NCBI GenBank assembly: GCA_037693485.1
Contig: CM075346.1
Coordinates: 93,726,501 to 93,790,500, forward strand
Direction of reading: 5' to 3'
Source: Kitagawia praeruptora
Taxonomy: Eukaryota > Streptophyta > Magnoliopsida > Apiales > Apiaceae
Length of the DNA stretch: 64,000 bases
The notes beneath the pieces were generated by a model. That model did not search any database and had not been told where the DNA came from. It was given only the letters and a program-made list of their open reading frames with translations. Both the position numbers and the translations under genes were made by a program. Shown here piece by piece: positions 22,520-34,001 of this stretch; positions within the stretch are counted from its first letter, which is position 1; each line of letters begins with the position of its first letter.

Positions 22520-23863
22520 GTTGGTATCAGAGCAGGGTTATAGGAAACTAGGAACGAGAGTGTGTAGGAGTGTGTATAGTTAAGTAAGGAACGTCCGAGC
22601 TCATGTAGAGTTCGTATTGGACTATTGGGTATAGTACCAATTAGTAAGTTAAGATTGGAGTACTCGTTTAAGATAGTTGTGCTGAGCTGGATTGACCGCC
22701 TTGCTAATGGAGATGAATACTGTGGAATCTTCAGAGATTATTACGAGTCAATGACGACGTACGATATCGATATTTTTAAAACGTGGAACGGAAGAAGCTT
22801 AAAATCGAATGACGAGCTATCGAAGGAATTGGCAAAGAAGGCATAAGTAGTGACCTTGGCAATACCTTTTCTTTCTATGAATTATTTTGATATCCCTCCT
22901 AAAGAGGTATTCGTTAAAAGATATTTCTCCTCTTCTAAACAATGACATTTTGATACTTGTGTTCAATCTCCATTTTGAATCTTAATTGTTTCAGTGGTTA
23001 CTATGAAACCTATTTTTAAATTTCTGAGACTTTCAACTTTTTGTTTTCTCCAATGATTAATAACCTTATTTGCAATATAGTACCACTTGTTCGGTACTTT
23101 CTTCCTGGTTCTTCTTTTCGGAAAATAACAAATTTGGAATTCCTTTCATATTTCTCTACTCCTACTGAGACGAACAACCCTATTTATAGGGGACACCAGG
23201 TATATCTGTCTGTGTGATAGAAGTTGGATGGGACGCCATCACTGGTGTGTTGTGTATTACAAGAAGGCTGATCACCTTTAATTGTAAATGTCGGAGCTAA
23301 GACACACAATGTCGGGTTCATGTGATCATATTGATCTCTCAGTTATTCTCTTATTTCAAATCAGGTTGCTTTAAAATTCATAAAATTCATAACCACAATT
23401 GTGGGACATTTACTATGATACGGAATCTGTTCTCTCCAAAATTTCATGATTTTTGTTATCTCTATTGAATTTCAAGGGTATGCCAATCAGGTCAGGATAA
23501 GCGAAATTCGCAGATAGAAATTAGATTTGCAACGGAATCGCCAAGAGTAAGACCGAGTCCTGAAATGATTAGAATATCCGTAACATGTCAATGGAATCAG
23601 TTCACTCTCTCTCTTTCAAGGATATTATGTTAATGGAAAGTTGGTCGAGCCATATTTGAAACGAATAATGATGGGTTGTAAGACTCCCATGATAACTGTG
23701 TCAGACAGAGACCCTATAGTTAAATTGAGATTTTGGAGAAGTTGTTTACGAAGGAACATCATCCCCAGTTTTGTAAAGCAAGTATTGATGATGAAGGAGT
23801 TAAGGAACCTCACTAGTTGCCTTAGTTGATTCCGAGGACGGAATCCTTATAAGGGGGGAAGTC
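22520..23863 (+). mobile_element. Internal region of the Ty3 element, 1.34 kb, decayed
   Basis: A primer-binding site TGGTATCAGAGC (initiator Met tRNA type) lies at 22522-22533 and a polypurine tract (TAAGGGGGGAAG) at about 23850-23861. Between them there is no gag-pol ORF. The only recognisable coding remnant is the integrase piece at 23641. With 3.8-kb LTRs around a 1.3-kb core, the element is a LARD-like non-autonomous copy. Confidence 0.85.
23641..23829 (+). pseudogene. Ty3 integrase fragment
   Basis: The short frame contains TVSDRDPIVKLRFWRSC, matching the second-Asp region of Ty3-type integrases (the VSDRDPxFxSxFW motif). The flanking integrase, RT and protease blocks are missing. Confidence 0.6.
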
Positions 23864-26800
23864 TGTAACGACCCGAAAAATTACGTGTAATTTATTATAT
23901 TAAAATATATTTTTAGTTGATTTTAATGTGTGTTAGTTTATTTTTAATGCATTTAAACGCGTTATGATTTTTATTAAATAGGAAAATTATCCCATATGTG
24001 TTATGTGACTTCTGTGTATCATAGAATATTTTATTCTATTTTTCTGTAATTTTTATATTTTTATAATACAGTTATTTTGCATTTTAAATTCCGGACCCAG
24101 CCCCTGTACTGGATTCGAGGCCCTGTTTTTCATAAAATTATTTTCATATAATAATGGGATGTTCAAAAATGTATTATGTTGTAATTTTTGTAAAATTCAT
24201 AATTTTTGGGGAATTTTGACATATATATTGTATTTGTTTAAAAATAAAAATTTTACATTTTTATCCCATAAAAATTATTTTTAGGGCTTAATAATTTTAA
24301 TTAGGGGTTAAAAATATTTTTGGGGTATTAATTTTCAGATTTATATAAATAGCAGAATTTTATTATTAATTGTTAAAATTAATCAAAAATCAGATTTTTG
24401 ATTTTATTTTCTGAAAATTCTGGAAATTGTGTTCTTGGTGTTCTTGAGAATCAAACCACTTTTTGACAGTGTTACCGGAGTCCAAATCAATCATGTGAGT
24501 AACCAAACTGAATCTCATGATCTGTACTATATGTTTATGTAGGTGTTGATATGTGTGTATGTCTCGATCGAAAATTTTTATTTTTTATTTAATTTTCGTA
24601 TGAATTAAATTTGGTATGGATTGTAGGATGATTTGTTGTTGATATGGTTAGTACCTACAGATTGCTTATGCTTCCAGGAGATTTATCATGATTTTTCCTT
24701 GATTTTTCGTAGCTTAAATATGAAAATCGAATTTTTGTGTGGGTGAGAAATTTTGATTTTTATTTCTGGGTTCTTGAGTGATTTGTTGCTGTTGTTGATG
24801 ATTGGTATAGCTTGTACGAGTAATAAGCTTCATTTTGATATAAAGAACGACTGATTTGGTGGTCCGATTCGTGTCGTCGGAAAATCTTTGAAGGTCACCG
24901 GATTTTACTTCGATTTTGGCCGGATTTTGAGTTTGGGTGATGCTGGGTTGGTTTGAATGGTATGGTTGTGTTTAGGAGATGATTTGGAGCGATTTTGAGC
25001 TTTAAAACGTAACGAATGGTACGTTTTTTAGGCCGCCGGAGTTCGCCGGAAATTTTGTCCGGTCGCCGGTTTCTGGAAAACAGCCATTGACGGCGATGAG
25101 TGTTCTTCGAGCATTCATACGAAGAACAGCGTAGGTGGTGATGAATAGTAACGTTTTGATCTTTAAAGTCTGAAAAACATTTTCTGAAAAATGTTTTTGG
25201 AAATTATTTTCAGAATTTATTTATAAATTCGAATTTTATTTAAAAAAATTCGAAAATACTTTTAAAATTCGAAATAAAATATTTTTAATTTCGAAAAATA
25301 CTTTTAAATTTTAAATAAATTATTTTTATTCGAAAATTTATTTTATTTGATTATTTTAAATTTATTTAGCTAATATCTTAATTAATTTAAATTGATTGGT
25401 TAATTAATATTAATCAATTAATTTAATTAATTAAATATTATTTAAATATAATTGAAAATAATCAGATTTAATTATTTTGGAAAATAAAATGATTTATTTA
25501 TTTTATAAATATTATTTTACCTTTAATATTTATTTCTTTATTTGTTTAAAATGTAATAAAATTGTTTTAAATCCTAAAAATAATCCGGGAGCGATAAAAA
25601 TAGTTTTAAAATTCTAAAATTATTTATCAACCCGGATTAAATATTTATTAAATTATTTTGGGAATCCAAAACTTACCCGGAGGGTTTATTAGCTATCATT
25701 TTTTATTCAAAAAGGGTTAATTAAATCTTTTAAAATTATTTTCGTGCTTTAAAAATATTTTTAAATATTCTAAAAATATTTTTGAGTGCTCTTTTATTTG
25801 TGAATCGTATCTGCTATGTGAATTACGTGCTATGTGATTATGTGATCTACTTATCAAGTCTCTTTACGTGCAATGTGAATTATTAAGGTATTAAGTATCG
25901 AGGTTTATGATGTAAATCGAGTTTTGATCGATATATATAGTTAATGTGTGTTAATTGTTTATATGATTTATATTATACGATGCCATTAAGAGTAGACGAC
26001 GTTTTCTTTGATTTACTGGCAACGATGACGATATCGTTTATTTTCAAGGATTAATTGGTAAGTATTGATTTAGGTTGTCAGCGGAGATAAGAAGATTTAA
26101 TGAAGAAGGTTGGAGATGGATGAAGTATTGTTTTTGGATTGTAATGAAGAAGGTTGGAGATGAAAGTATTGTTTGTGGAATTGCTGGTTTACTTGCGAGG
26201 TGTTTTAACACCGGGAAAACGTCTATGCTCAAAGGGGACATTTCCAATTATTTTCTTCCGACAGAGATATTGAAGTAGACACGCGGGGTCGATGTCGACG
26301 GATCAGACTTGTGGCAACCGCTGAAGCGTAAAGCAAAGCATGATTAAAACAGAGGATATGATGACGTAAGATAGAAGAAGAAGGTAGACGGGTTACCTTG
26401 ACTTTGCGCAACAGCTAAGGACCAGAGGCAAGTATTTTCCCCCTTGATCATCTTAAACACTGTTTATTTTATATTTCATTGATTCATATCATGACGAATA
26501 GCTATTGTTCAGAGCTATTTGTGATTCTTAAATATTTTTGTGCGAACTCAGTGGCTTGATATTGTTACCTTGATGTGGGGAATTGTTTAAGATAAACTCT
26601 TCATATCCTTATTATCGTAATAAATAATAGGGATGTGAACAGTATGTGAAACTAAGCATTTCCTGTTGAATTCGGAAATTGCTCTATTGGATTGGAAAAT
26701 TGTAAAGCATAGGAGGCCATGATTGCTATCATGGTCCAGCAAAATATTTATTGGTAAGCGTAGGAGGCCATGGTTGCTACCATGGTCCAGCAATATTTAA

Positions 26801-27659
26801 GGAGGATATGGTAACCATACCATCTTCCTATAGGCTAACATTACTTGCCTATTTTGGGTACCCCAGAAATCCGAACTATACACACACGGGAAAAAAAAAA
26901 AAAAGAGAATACCGGTGGAGTATAGAGGGTCCCATTGCCTTAGAACCTGATCAGGGGGCAATGGTGTTTTAGTAAAGTGTATCCAATCCATATCGCCCGA
27001 ATGGCTATTATATATTGTGAATTGGCAGATGATTCATTTTTATGACATGCCAAATGATTTCAGTTATGATTTGAATTATATCACGGTTGTTGATTCAGTT
27101 TCTCTATAAACTGTTTTACATTTCAGTTGATTTTATGCCCCACTTACCCTGGTTTTATATCAAAATTTTTATACACTTGCTGAGCATTTCTTTCGCTCAT
27201 ACTTGCTGTTGTAAATTCTAACATTTCAGTAAGGTAGTTTGGCAAGACGTATCCGCACAGTTCAGAAAGAGAAGAAGCGTGATGCTATTCCGAAGATGAC
27301 TTGGCTCAGGATGTCTGGATTTAGAGTAAGATCTATTTTATATAATTGAGTTCTAATATTTATTATTATTATGTAATGGTCTAGTTAGCCTGGCGTACTT
27401 CTTATCGAAGTTACACCAGTGGTTCAAGATTTGATTAAAGAGAATGTTGGGAATGAATGTTTTTCTTTTATCTAATGGAATTTGGATTCTTGTTTCTAGC
27501 CCTATAACCTTAAAAGATCTTGGTATGTTGGGGTCACAGATGTTATATTTCCATTGTTGGACAATCACAAGTGAATGATTATTATTAACAGATGTTTTAT
27601 TTTGAGGATTTTCGCGTGGCAACCAAATCTCCTGACCCCGGATTTGGGGGGGTGTCACA
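23864..27659 (+). mobile_element. Long 3' LTR (3.8 kb) of the Ty3 element
   Basis: This is the second copy of the LTR, starting TGTAACGACCCG after the polypurine tract and ending GGGTGTCACA. The TSD GGTTC follows at 27660-27664 and matches the bases before 18723. Near-identity to the 5' LTR marks a recent insertion. Confidence 0.95.
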
Positions 27660-27664
27660 GGTTC

Positions 27665-27965
27665 CACTATCTAACGCAACGCTATTTTGTGTCTAATGCA
27701 ACGCTAATTTTTTTTTTTAAGCAACACCATTCTTCTCAAATGCAACATTAAACAGAGTCAAATGCAACGTTTTTTATAAAAAATTTGAAATGGCAGTTTT
27801 GTTCATACATAATACAAGCCTGTCCAATCCAAAACAACAACTTCAAATTTCCTAAATAATGCAACCAAAAAAACTACTTAACAACTTTACAACCAAGTTA
27901 TACTACTACTAGCTAAAAACTATAGAATAAAAGCCCTAAGAAGTTCTGCTGATCAAAGAATAAAA
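27665..27965. other. CACTA interior: resumed subterminal repeats and AT-rich sequence
   Basis: ATGCAACG-type subterminal units continue to about 27770, confirming that the Ty3 element landed inside the CACTA repeat zone. AT-rich sequence with no gene follows. Confidence 0.7.
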
Positions 27966-28104
27966 GCTGTTCTGCTTCCTCTTCTTCCCGATTAAATTGG
28001 TTTACAGTAGGGGTTGGCCTATCAGAGATAAGTGCATCATGTCTGGTAAGAAGTTTCTGTAGCTGGTCATTTAGCTCAACTGCTTCTTACACCACCTTCT
28101 CATC
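27966..28104 (-). pseudogene. Captured TOM1-like (TOL, GAT-domain) gene fragment
   Basis: The minus frame reads DEKVV, a stop, then EAVELNDQLQKLLTRHDALI followed by VNQFNREEEEAEQL. This matches the GAT-domain end of plant TOM1-like proteins, ubiquitin-binding adaptors in endosomal sorting (LNDQLQKLLxRHDALLSGRP...NHFNxEExEEEAEQL). The internal stop and short length make it a captured dead fragment inside the CACTA element. Confidence 0.7.
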
Positions 28105-29158
28105 ACTAGAAAAAAAAAGACGGGATCAGTATGTCTTTCAAACAACAAACGGGATATGTTCTTGCACGAATTACCAAATCCAGTTCAAACAGATCTTAGC
28201 ATTTTAAAATAAAGGAGAAGCAGATCAAATATTGCGGCAAAAACTAACATAATGGTTTAAGCTAATTCTGATGGGAACTTACTAATGTCATTGTGCTAAT
28301 TCTAAATGAAATACACAAATAGGAAACAAAAAAACATAGGTAGGAATTCTAAAGGTAATTCTAATGAAGACTTAAGTTTTTTTTGTCGTTCCTACATTGC
28401 TAGTTTCCTTTTAACTCTTTTCAATTAGTTAATGGAAAGAGACAGATTGAAGTTCTTTTGAATTACCAGGGGAATAGCCAGGAAAATAGGCTTAGTGGGG
28501 TCAAAAAATAATACTCCGTAATACTTATTTAACTAAAAATAATAACTTATAAATTTGAATATTTAAAACTTAATAAACAATTAATTCAAAAATACTTACA
28601 TGACTATTTCATCAATGAAGTGGAAAACTATCTAATAAAAAAAATCACAAAAATTAATGATTAAAAAAAATAGGAGACAAAGGAGACTGAAATCTGAACA
28701 CAATTAAGTGATGGTTACATGTATTAAAATGGTATGAGATGATTTTGCAAACAGGTCACCAATATTCAAGAAACATTGAAAGTATTATAACATGAAAGAA
28801 CGAAAAAATCATATTAAAGGTACTTGACTAACGTGTCAAAATTCTCAATAATCAATATATTCAATCAAATTTATAGTTCATTTAAGATTACTTAAACTGC
28901 TCATATCAATACAACACATGATAACTGCACATGCACATTCAAATAAATTCAACAGAATTTCAAACTAGTTAAAATATAGCTGCTAAGTTATTCAATCATG
29001 GTAAAAAATTCATAATTCATGCAGAATTAGGCAACTTTGAACACAGTAATTTTTCGGCCTTTCTTACCTGCTTCTGATTTATGGACCTTCCCTGCAGAAT
29101 CTTTATAATGTTAACTTAGGCTTTGTATGAAACTCACTTTCAAATTTAAACTGTTAAG
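28105..29158. other. CACTA interior spacer
   Basis: AT-rich. It includes the first copy (28507-28607) of a 101-bp direct repeat whose second copy is at 29358-29458. No gene recognised. Confidence 0.6.
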
Positions 29159-29458
29159 GCCAAGCTAGATGCTCAGGCTGAACAATCCATCGACATAGTT
29201 TTTGACAGGACAACCAATACACTGACCATTGCTGATAGTGGTACTGGCCAAACCAAAGCTGGTAATTAGTGGTATTAAGAAGCATGTTCTGATATTCACC
29301 TAATAAACTAGAATACCTTAGTTTGTGCTAATGAGACAGTAAAAATATTTAACTAAAAATAATACTCTGTAATACTTATTTAACTAAAAATAATAACTTA
29401 TAAATTCGAATATTTAAAACTTAATAAACAATTAATTCAAAAATACTTACATGACTAT
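28507..29458. repeat. 101-bp direct repeats flanking the HSP90 fragment
   Basis: AATAATACTC(C/T)GTAATACTT... through ACTTACATGACTAT occurs at 28507-28607 and 29358-29458 in direct orientation with about two differences. The coordinates span both copies. Confidence 0.9.
29159..29269 (+). pseudogene. Captured HSP90 gene fragment
   Basis: A GTTAAG| acceptor-like site is followed by AKLDAQAEQSIDIVFDR, then NTLTIADSGTGQTKAG, then a TAG. This matches the N-terminal ATPase domain of HSP90 (KLDAQPELFI...NTLTIIDSGIGMTKADL). The conserved DSGIGMTK motif has decayed to DSGTGQTK, so it is a dead captured piece. The surrounding 101-bp direct repeats bracket it. Confidence 0.75.
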
Positions 29459-30650
29459 CAAATTAGAGATATAGATCATAACCTGAGCCCATGGATTTAA
29501 CCAAACCTCAAGGGTCTTACCTGGTTAACTCAATCACGGACTGAGTTAACACTCCGAGTTAGCGCCGAGTCGCCCGAGTTACTCACTGAGTCGAAATAGA
29601 TCGGCCGAGTTTCAAGCAATTTTGGTACGATCTATGATAGATAACACCATGACACGACCATTTCAGCCTCCTATAATACATTTCTCAACAAAACTGGTTA
29701 GGGTTTCAAAAATAAACAATGAAAAATTCACAATTGTGTGTGAGTGAGGGAGTATATATAATTTAGATGTCGAATTTGAGTTGAATCCATCGATTTATAA
29801 AGAAAATCGATGATAAATGTCTCAGATCCTTTTATTCTAACCAATCGCAGCCTCAAAGTATCAATTAACTTGATTAATAGATACATAGAGATATATAAGA
29901 TACTGTATATAGTGTTTAATCGCCGGAGAGATCTAGAAATTAGGGTTCTAAGAAGAGAAATGAAGAGAAATGATAGAGTCGCGGCGAGAGAGAACAGAGA
30001 GAGAGATTTAGGGTTTGAGAATAGGAGAGGCGAATAAATAGTACACATGAAACCGTGTAGTGTTAGTATATGTATTTTAGCAAATAAACGGTGTAGATTA
30101 ATCTCACGTTATGATCAATGGATGAGATCTTTTAGGGTTTAGTAAATGGGCTGGGTCAAGAGTTGTAGCTGGATTGGGCTGTTTGGATGGGTCGAATATG
30201 ACCAAAACTAAATCAGAAAATAATATCTTTTTATGAAAATAATTTTGAGAAATAAAAAAATATGTATATATATATATATATAATAACTATATAATAATAT
30301 ATAGATACTTGAAAATATTCTAATGTTTTGATTCTTTGTATGTGAATTTAAATATCACAATTGTATCTCAGAAATATTTTCGAAATTAATTCAAAGATAT
30401 TTATTCGAATAGTTTTATCTAATTGATCAAATAATAAGAATCTCAATAAAACTCGATAAAGTTTCATATGTTATCATTATCGATGAATCTGAGTTTTAGA
30501 GTCCCTTAAAATTCGATCAAGAAGATCTCTTTTTCGTGAGATAATTATGATAAATATTTTCACAAAATATATAAATATAAATAATATCTATTATATATAT
30601 ATAATAGCCCAACAAGGGGCTATACTTGATGAGAAAATATATATCTAAAA
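29459..30650. other. CACTA interior, possible captured promoter/5' UTR
   Basis: 29520-29600 is rich in CGAGT units. 29925-30040, read on the minus strand, looks like a plant 5' UTR (CCCTAA and CTCTCT runs). A 106-codon minus ORF (29728-30048) covers it but has simple composition and no recognisable motif, so I do not call it a gene. The rest is AT-rich. Confidence 0.35.
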
Positions 30651-31326
30651 AATTAATATATATCTAATATAATGATATTCCCCAAGTTTCAGAAAATAAA
30701 AAATTAATTTGATTGGAGATTTAGTAGATCACTACTATTTTCAATATGACTCGTAACTAGTGCTTTGTTACGAATTATTGTTTCTATTTTTTAAAAAATA
30801 TTTTTGAACGATCCAACCGTACGGATGTCAATATATATCTAATATAATGATATTCCCCAAGTTTCAGAAAATAAAAAATTAATTTGATGGGAGATCTTAG
30901 TAGATCATTACTATTTTCAATATGACTCGTAACAAGTGCTTTGTTACGGATTATTGTTTCTATTTTTTTAAAAATATTTTTGAACGATCCAACCGTACGG
31001 ATGTCAATATATATCTAATATAATGATATTCCCCAAGTTTCAGAAAATAAAAAATTAATTTGATGGGAGATCTTAGTAGATCATTACTATTTTCAATATG
31101 ACTCGTAACAAGTGCTTTGTTACGGATTATTGTTTCTATTTTTAAAAAAATATTTTTGAACGATCCAACCGTACGGATGTCAATATATATCTAATATAAT
31201 GATATTCCCCAAGTTTCAGAAAATAAAAAATTAATTTAATTGGAGATATTAGTAGATCACTACTATTTTCAATATGACTCGTAACTAGTGCTTTGTTACG
31301 GATTATTGTTTCTATTTTTTTAAAAA
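30651..31326. repeat. ~176-bp tandem repeat, four copies
   Basis: The block containing AATATAATGATATTCCCCAA starts at 30667, 30841, 31017 and 31193, a period of 174-176 bp. Copies share TTGTTACGGATTATTGTTTC and GATCCAACCGTACGGATGTC, and the last copy is cut short. It lies between the CACTA interior and its right subterminal zone. Confidence 0.9.
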
Positions 31327-32149
31327 TAAATAAATATCTAATGCAACACTTCAAACAGCAAATGCAACACTACTGATACCTAATGCAACACTTCTGCCAC
31401 GTCAGCAAATGCCACGTCAGCATGATGGGCCTCCTGCCACGTCACCCTTGTGGGTCCCACACTGCCACGTCAGCAGTGGTGGGTCCCACATCTGCCACGT
31501 CAAATTTTTTTAAAAAAATATAAATTTATCTAATGCAACACTTCAAACAGCAAATGCAACACTACATGTATCTAATGCAACGCTTTCTGCCACGTCAGCA
31601 AATGCCATGTCAGCAAAGGTGGGCCCCACTTCTTCCACGTCAGCATGATGGGCCTCCTGCCACGTCATCCTTGTGGGTCCCACAATGCCACGTCAGCAGT
31701 TGTGGGGCCCACATCTGCCACGTTATTTTTTTAAAAAAAATATGAATATATCTAATGCAACACTTCAAAGAGCAAACGCAATACTACTGGTATCTAATGC
31801 TACGTTTTTTGCCACGTCAGCAAATGCCACGTCAGCAAAGGTGGGCCCCACTTCTGCCACGTCAGCAAATGTGGGTCCCACATGTGCCACGTCAGCAAAT
31901 GCCACGTCAGCACATGTGGGCCCCACTCGTGCCACGTCACCATTTATAAAAATAAAAAATTATCTAACGCAACGCCATCAGTTAGTGTTTCATAATGTGA
32001 AACACTGTGGGTAATACGCAACGCTAATCTATATCTAACGCAACACCAATTCAGCTCAGTTGCAAAAGACCCAAAACTTCTATCTAACGAAACGCTTTCT
32101 GTGCAACGCTTTGTAAAAAGGGTTGCGTATGCTCACTTATGGCGTAGTG
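31327..32149. repeat. CACTA right subterminal repeat zone
   Basis: Three ~200-bp higher-order blocks start near 31335, 31525 and 31745. Each carries ATCTAATGCAACACTTCAAA, GCCACGTCAGCA and GTGGGNCCCAC units. The zone ends in TTATGGCGTAGTG. Confidence 0.85.
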
Positions 32150-32152
32150 GGA

Positions 32153-32322
32153 GTGTAGTTGCTAGTTGTTCCTATTTTTTTGCATCTTTTATTTCCATGT
32201 ACTTAGTATAAGTATCCAGTTTATCTGATGAATAAAATCAATCCAACGTATTGATATCTTGTGTCTCTTGTTCAAATATTAAACACTATCTTTATAAATA
32301 TATATTTAGATTTGTATTAACA
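32153..32322 (+). mobile_element. Copia 5' LTR, right part
   Basis: This is the continuation of the LTR begun at 18007. It contains a TATAAGT/AATAAA-rich segment and ends TTAACA, followed by TTT and TGGTATCAGAGC (32326-32337), an initiator-Met-tRNA type primer-binding site. Confidence 0.75.
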
Positions 32323-32374
32323 TTTTGGTATCAGAGCACTCAGGATAAATCACGAAGACAGTCGTGGTGTTTCA

Positions 32375-32917
32375 ATGGCGTCAGCTGTGGATACGAGTAA
32401 GACAAAAGGGGGATCTCTTGGACTGAGTTACCCTCTGTTGGTTAAGAGCAATTATACCGCATGGTCCCTAAAGATGATGATCTTCATGCAAGCTCATGGG
32501 GTGTGGGCTGCAATCGAATCATCTGGGGAGAAAGCTGTGGTCGAAGAGAAGACGGACAAGGTGGCACTCGCCATAATTTATCAAGGAATAGCTGAAGATA
32601 TGCTGCTCTCGGTTGCTGATAAGAAGACAGCCAAGGAAACATGGGAGGCGATTAAAACACTTTGTCAAGGTGCAGAAAAGGTGAAGAAGGCACACATTCA
32701 AACATTGAAAGCTGAGTTTGAGGCTATGAGCATGAAGGAATCTGAACCTCTGGACGATTTCTACATGAAATTGAATGGACTCGTAACAAATACACGAGCA
32801 TTAGGAGAAACAATGCAAGAACTCAGCTTAGCATCGACAATGCAAGAACTCGTAACAAATATTGAGAGCGGTGCCAGGGAGATTTCTGCACATCACATCG
32901 ACAATGGAAGAGTTTAG
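32375..32917 (+). pseudogene. Copia gag fragment
   Basis: The 180-codon frame begins MASAVDTSKTKGGSLGLSYP and contains NYTAWSLKMMIFMQAHGVW and KETWEAIKTLCQG, which is the UBN2/copia gag N-terminal pattern. It degenerates after about residue 150, where LASTMQELVTNI partly repeats MQELSLASTMQEL, and stops. No zinc knuckle, protease, integrase or RT follows, so the element is truncated. Confidence 0.8.
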
Positions 32918-33508
32918 CGATCTGGAGTTGCAGATCGAGAGGAATTTAGAGATTTCTCCCCAGCTTCATAAGTGATGGGGTTGCGCTGATCGGGTGGCTT
33001 TGGAGTTGGAGGATTTAGAGTTGGGCGAAAATAAGAATTTTTTTAAATTATTATCTTATGCATTTAGCGAAAATATGAATTTTTTTTAAAATTATTATTT
33101 TATGCATTTAGCGAAAATATTACTTTATCTTGTTGGGCCAAGTCGGTACCGAAAAAATATATTACCTAAGCGAGGTTATTATTTTATCGGGTATTATTTT
33201 ATCGAGTTTCAAGTGTATGATAAATATTAGAAATCCAACATACATATTCTGAACATGTCTAAGAAATTTTAAAGTACAGTACAAGTAGGCAAGTGCATAC
33301 CACAACCACACGGGTAATCTTCCCTTGATCCTCCACCCCATCAAGCGTGCCTTCAAGCCCAAGAATCAGTGTACAAGCACTTACAAAATGTCCGCATATT
33401 CACAAGTGTGAAAGCTGGGAGGAAGAGAATGAATTAAATTCTATTGCAACTCAAGGGCTTATTTCAAATGAATTAGTATAAATTTCAACCACGTACCAAT
33501 GGTTTTTG
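32918..33508. other. Rearranged spacer with templated filler
   Basis: 32988-33022 is a 35-base exact copy of the dsRBD gene's second exon (11473-11507). 33022-33120 holds a short tandem repeat (GCGAAAATAWGAATTTTTTT ... TTATGCATTTA, ~50-bp unit). There is no gene in the rest. Confidence 0.6.
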
Positions 33509-33891
33509 TCATTTCAAATGAGGATGATCAAAAGGTGGTTGCTGATGAGCTAGCACACATTCTATGAAATCACCATATGGGCTCTGCAACATATTGAAAA
33601 TTAACATAACAATATGAAAGAAAAAACAGGAAATTAATACTAACTTTTACGGTGCTAGAAAAATGCCTGAATTGTCTTGACAGAAGGCTTATTAATCTTG
33701 TTGAGATGAGCTTCAACTTGTGCAGCTTCAACTTGTGCACCTCTTTCCCTGGTCTGAATGTTTGGTTGGCTTGATGAATATCGTGGGGTTTTGAAGAAAA
33801 AACTGGAGGAACAGAGGAACAGAGGAACTAAAATAAAGAAAGAAGACAAGAAATGAAATGATGGGGGAGATCTTGCAGTAGAAGAAGACAC
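33509..33891 (-). pseudogene. Neprosin-type (DUF4409/DUF239) precursor fragment
   Basis: Exon 1 (33891-33667) gives a hydrophobic N-terminal stretch like a signal peptide (FHFLSSFFILVPLFLCSSSF), then VEAHLNKINKPSVKTIQ. Exon 2 (33583-33509) gives SPYGDFIECVLAHQQPPFDH followed by PHLK and TGA. Together they match the neprosin activation peptide (HLKRLNKPxVKTIxSPDGDIIDCV...HQPAFDHPLLK). The donor after exon 1 would be GC, not GT. The peptidase domain is absent and a stop replaces the residue after HLK, so this is a relic of a secreted plant protease-like gene. Confidence 0.65.
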
Positions 33892-34001
33892 GCTTGATAC
33901 AAGGCTTTATATAGGACCCCATAAAAGGATAGTTCTATGATTGACAAATGAAGTTTCTTCATTAGTATAATCACTTGTTTATTATTAAACAAGTGATTAG
34001 A

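Larger units (their letters stand above)
18207..32149. mobile_element. CACTA (En/Spm-type) DNA transposon, 13.9 kb with nested insert
   Basis: The left end is CACTACGCCATAA and the right end is its inverse TTATGGCGTAGTG. The 3-bp target duplication GGA is present on both sides (18204-18206 and 32150-32152). Subterminal regions are dense in short repeats (ACGCAACGCT/ATGCAACAC and TGCCACGTCAGCA/GTGGGNCCCAC), as expected for transposase-binding zones. No CACTA transposase is encoded, so it is non-autonomous. The Ty3 element at 18723-27659 is a later insert; without it the CACTA is about 5 kb. It carries fragments of TOM1-like and HSP90 genes and a ~176-bp tandem array. Confidence 0.9.

Noticed and set aside
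29728..30048. 106-codon minus ORF in the CACTA interior
   Set aside because: Simple Leu/Ser/Ile-rich composition over UTR-like sequence, no motif, no splice context.
31673..32014. ORFs in the CACTA subterminal zone (poly ATSA/PRQQ-type repeats)
   Set aside because: They read through GCCACGTCAGCA repeats that lack stops; this is a repeat artefact.
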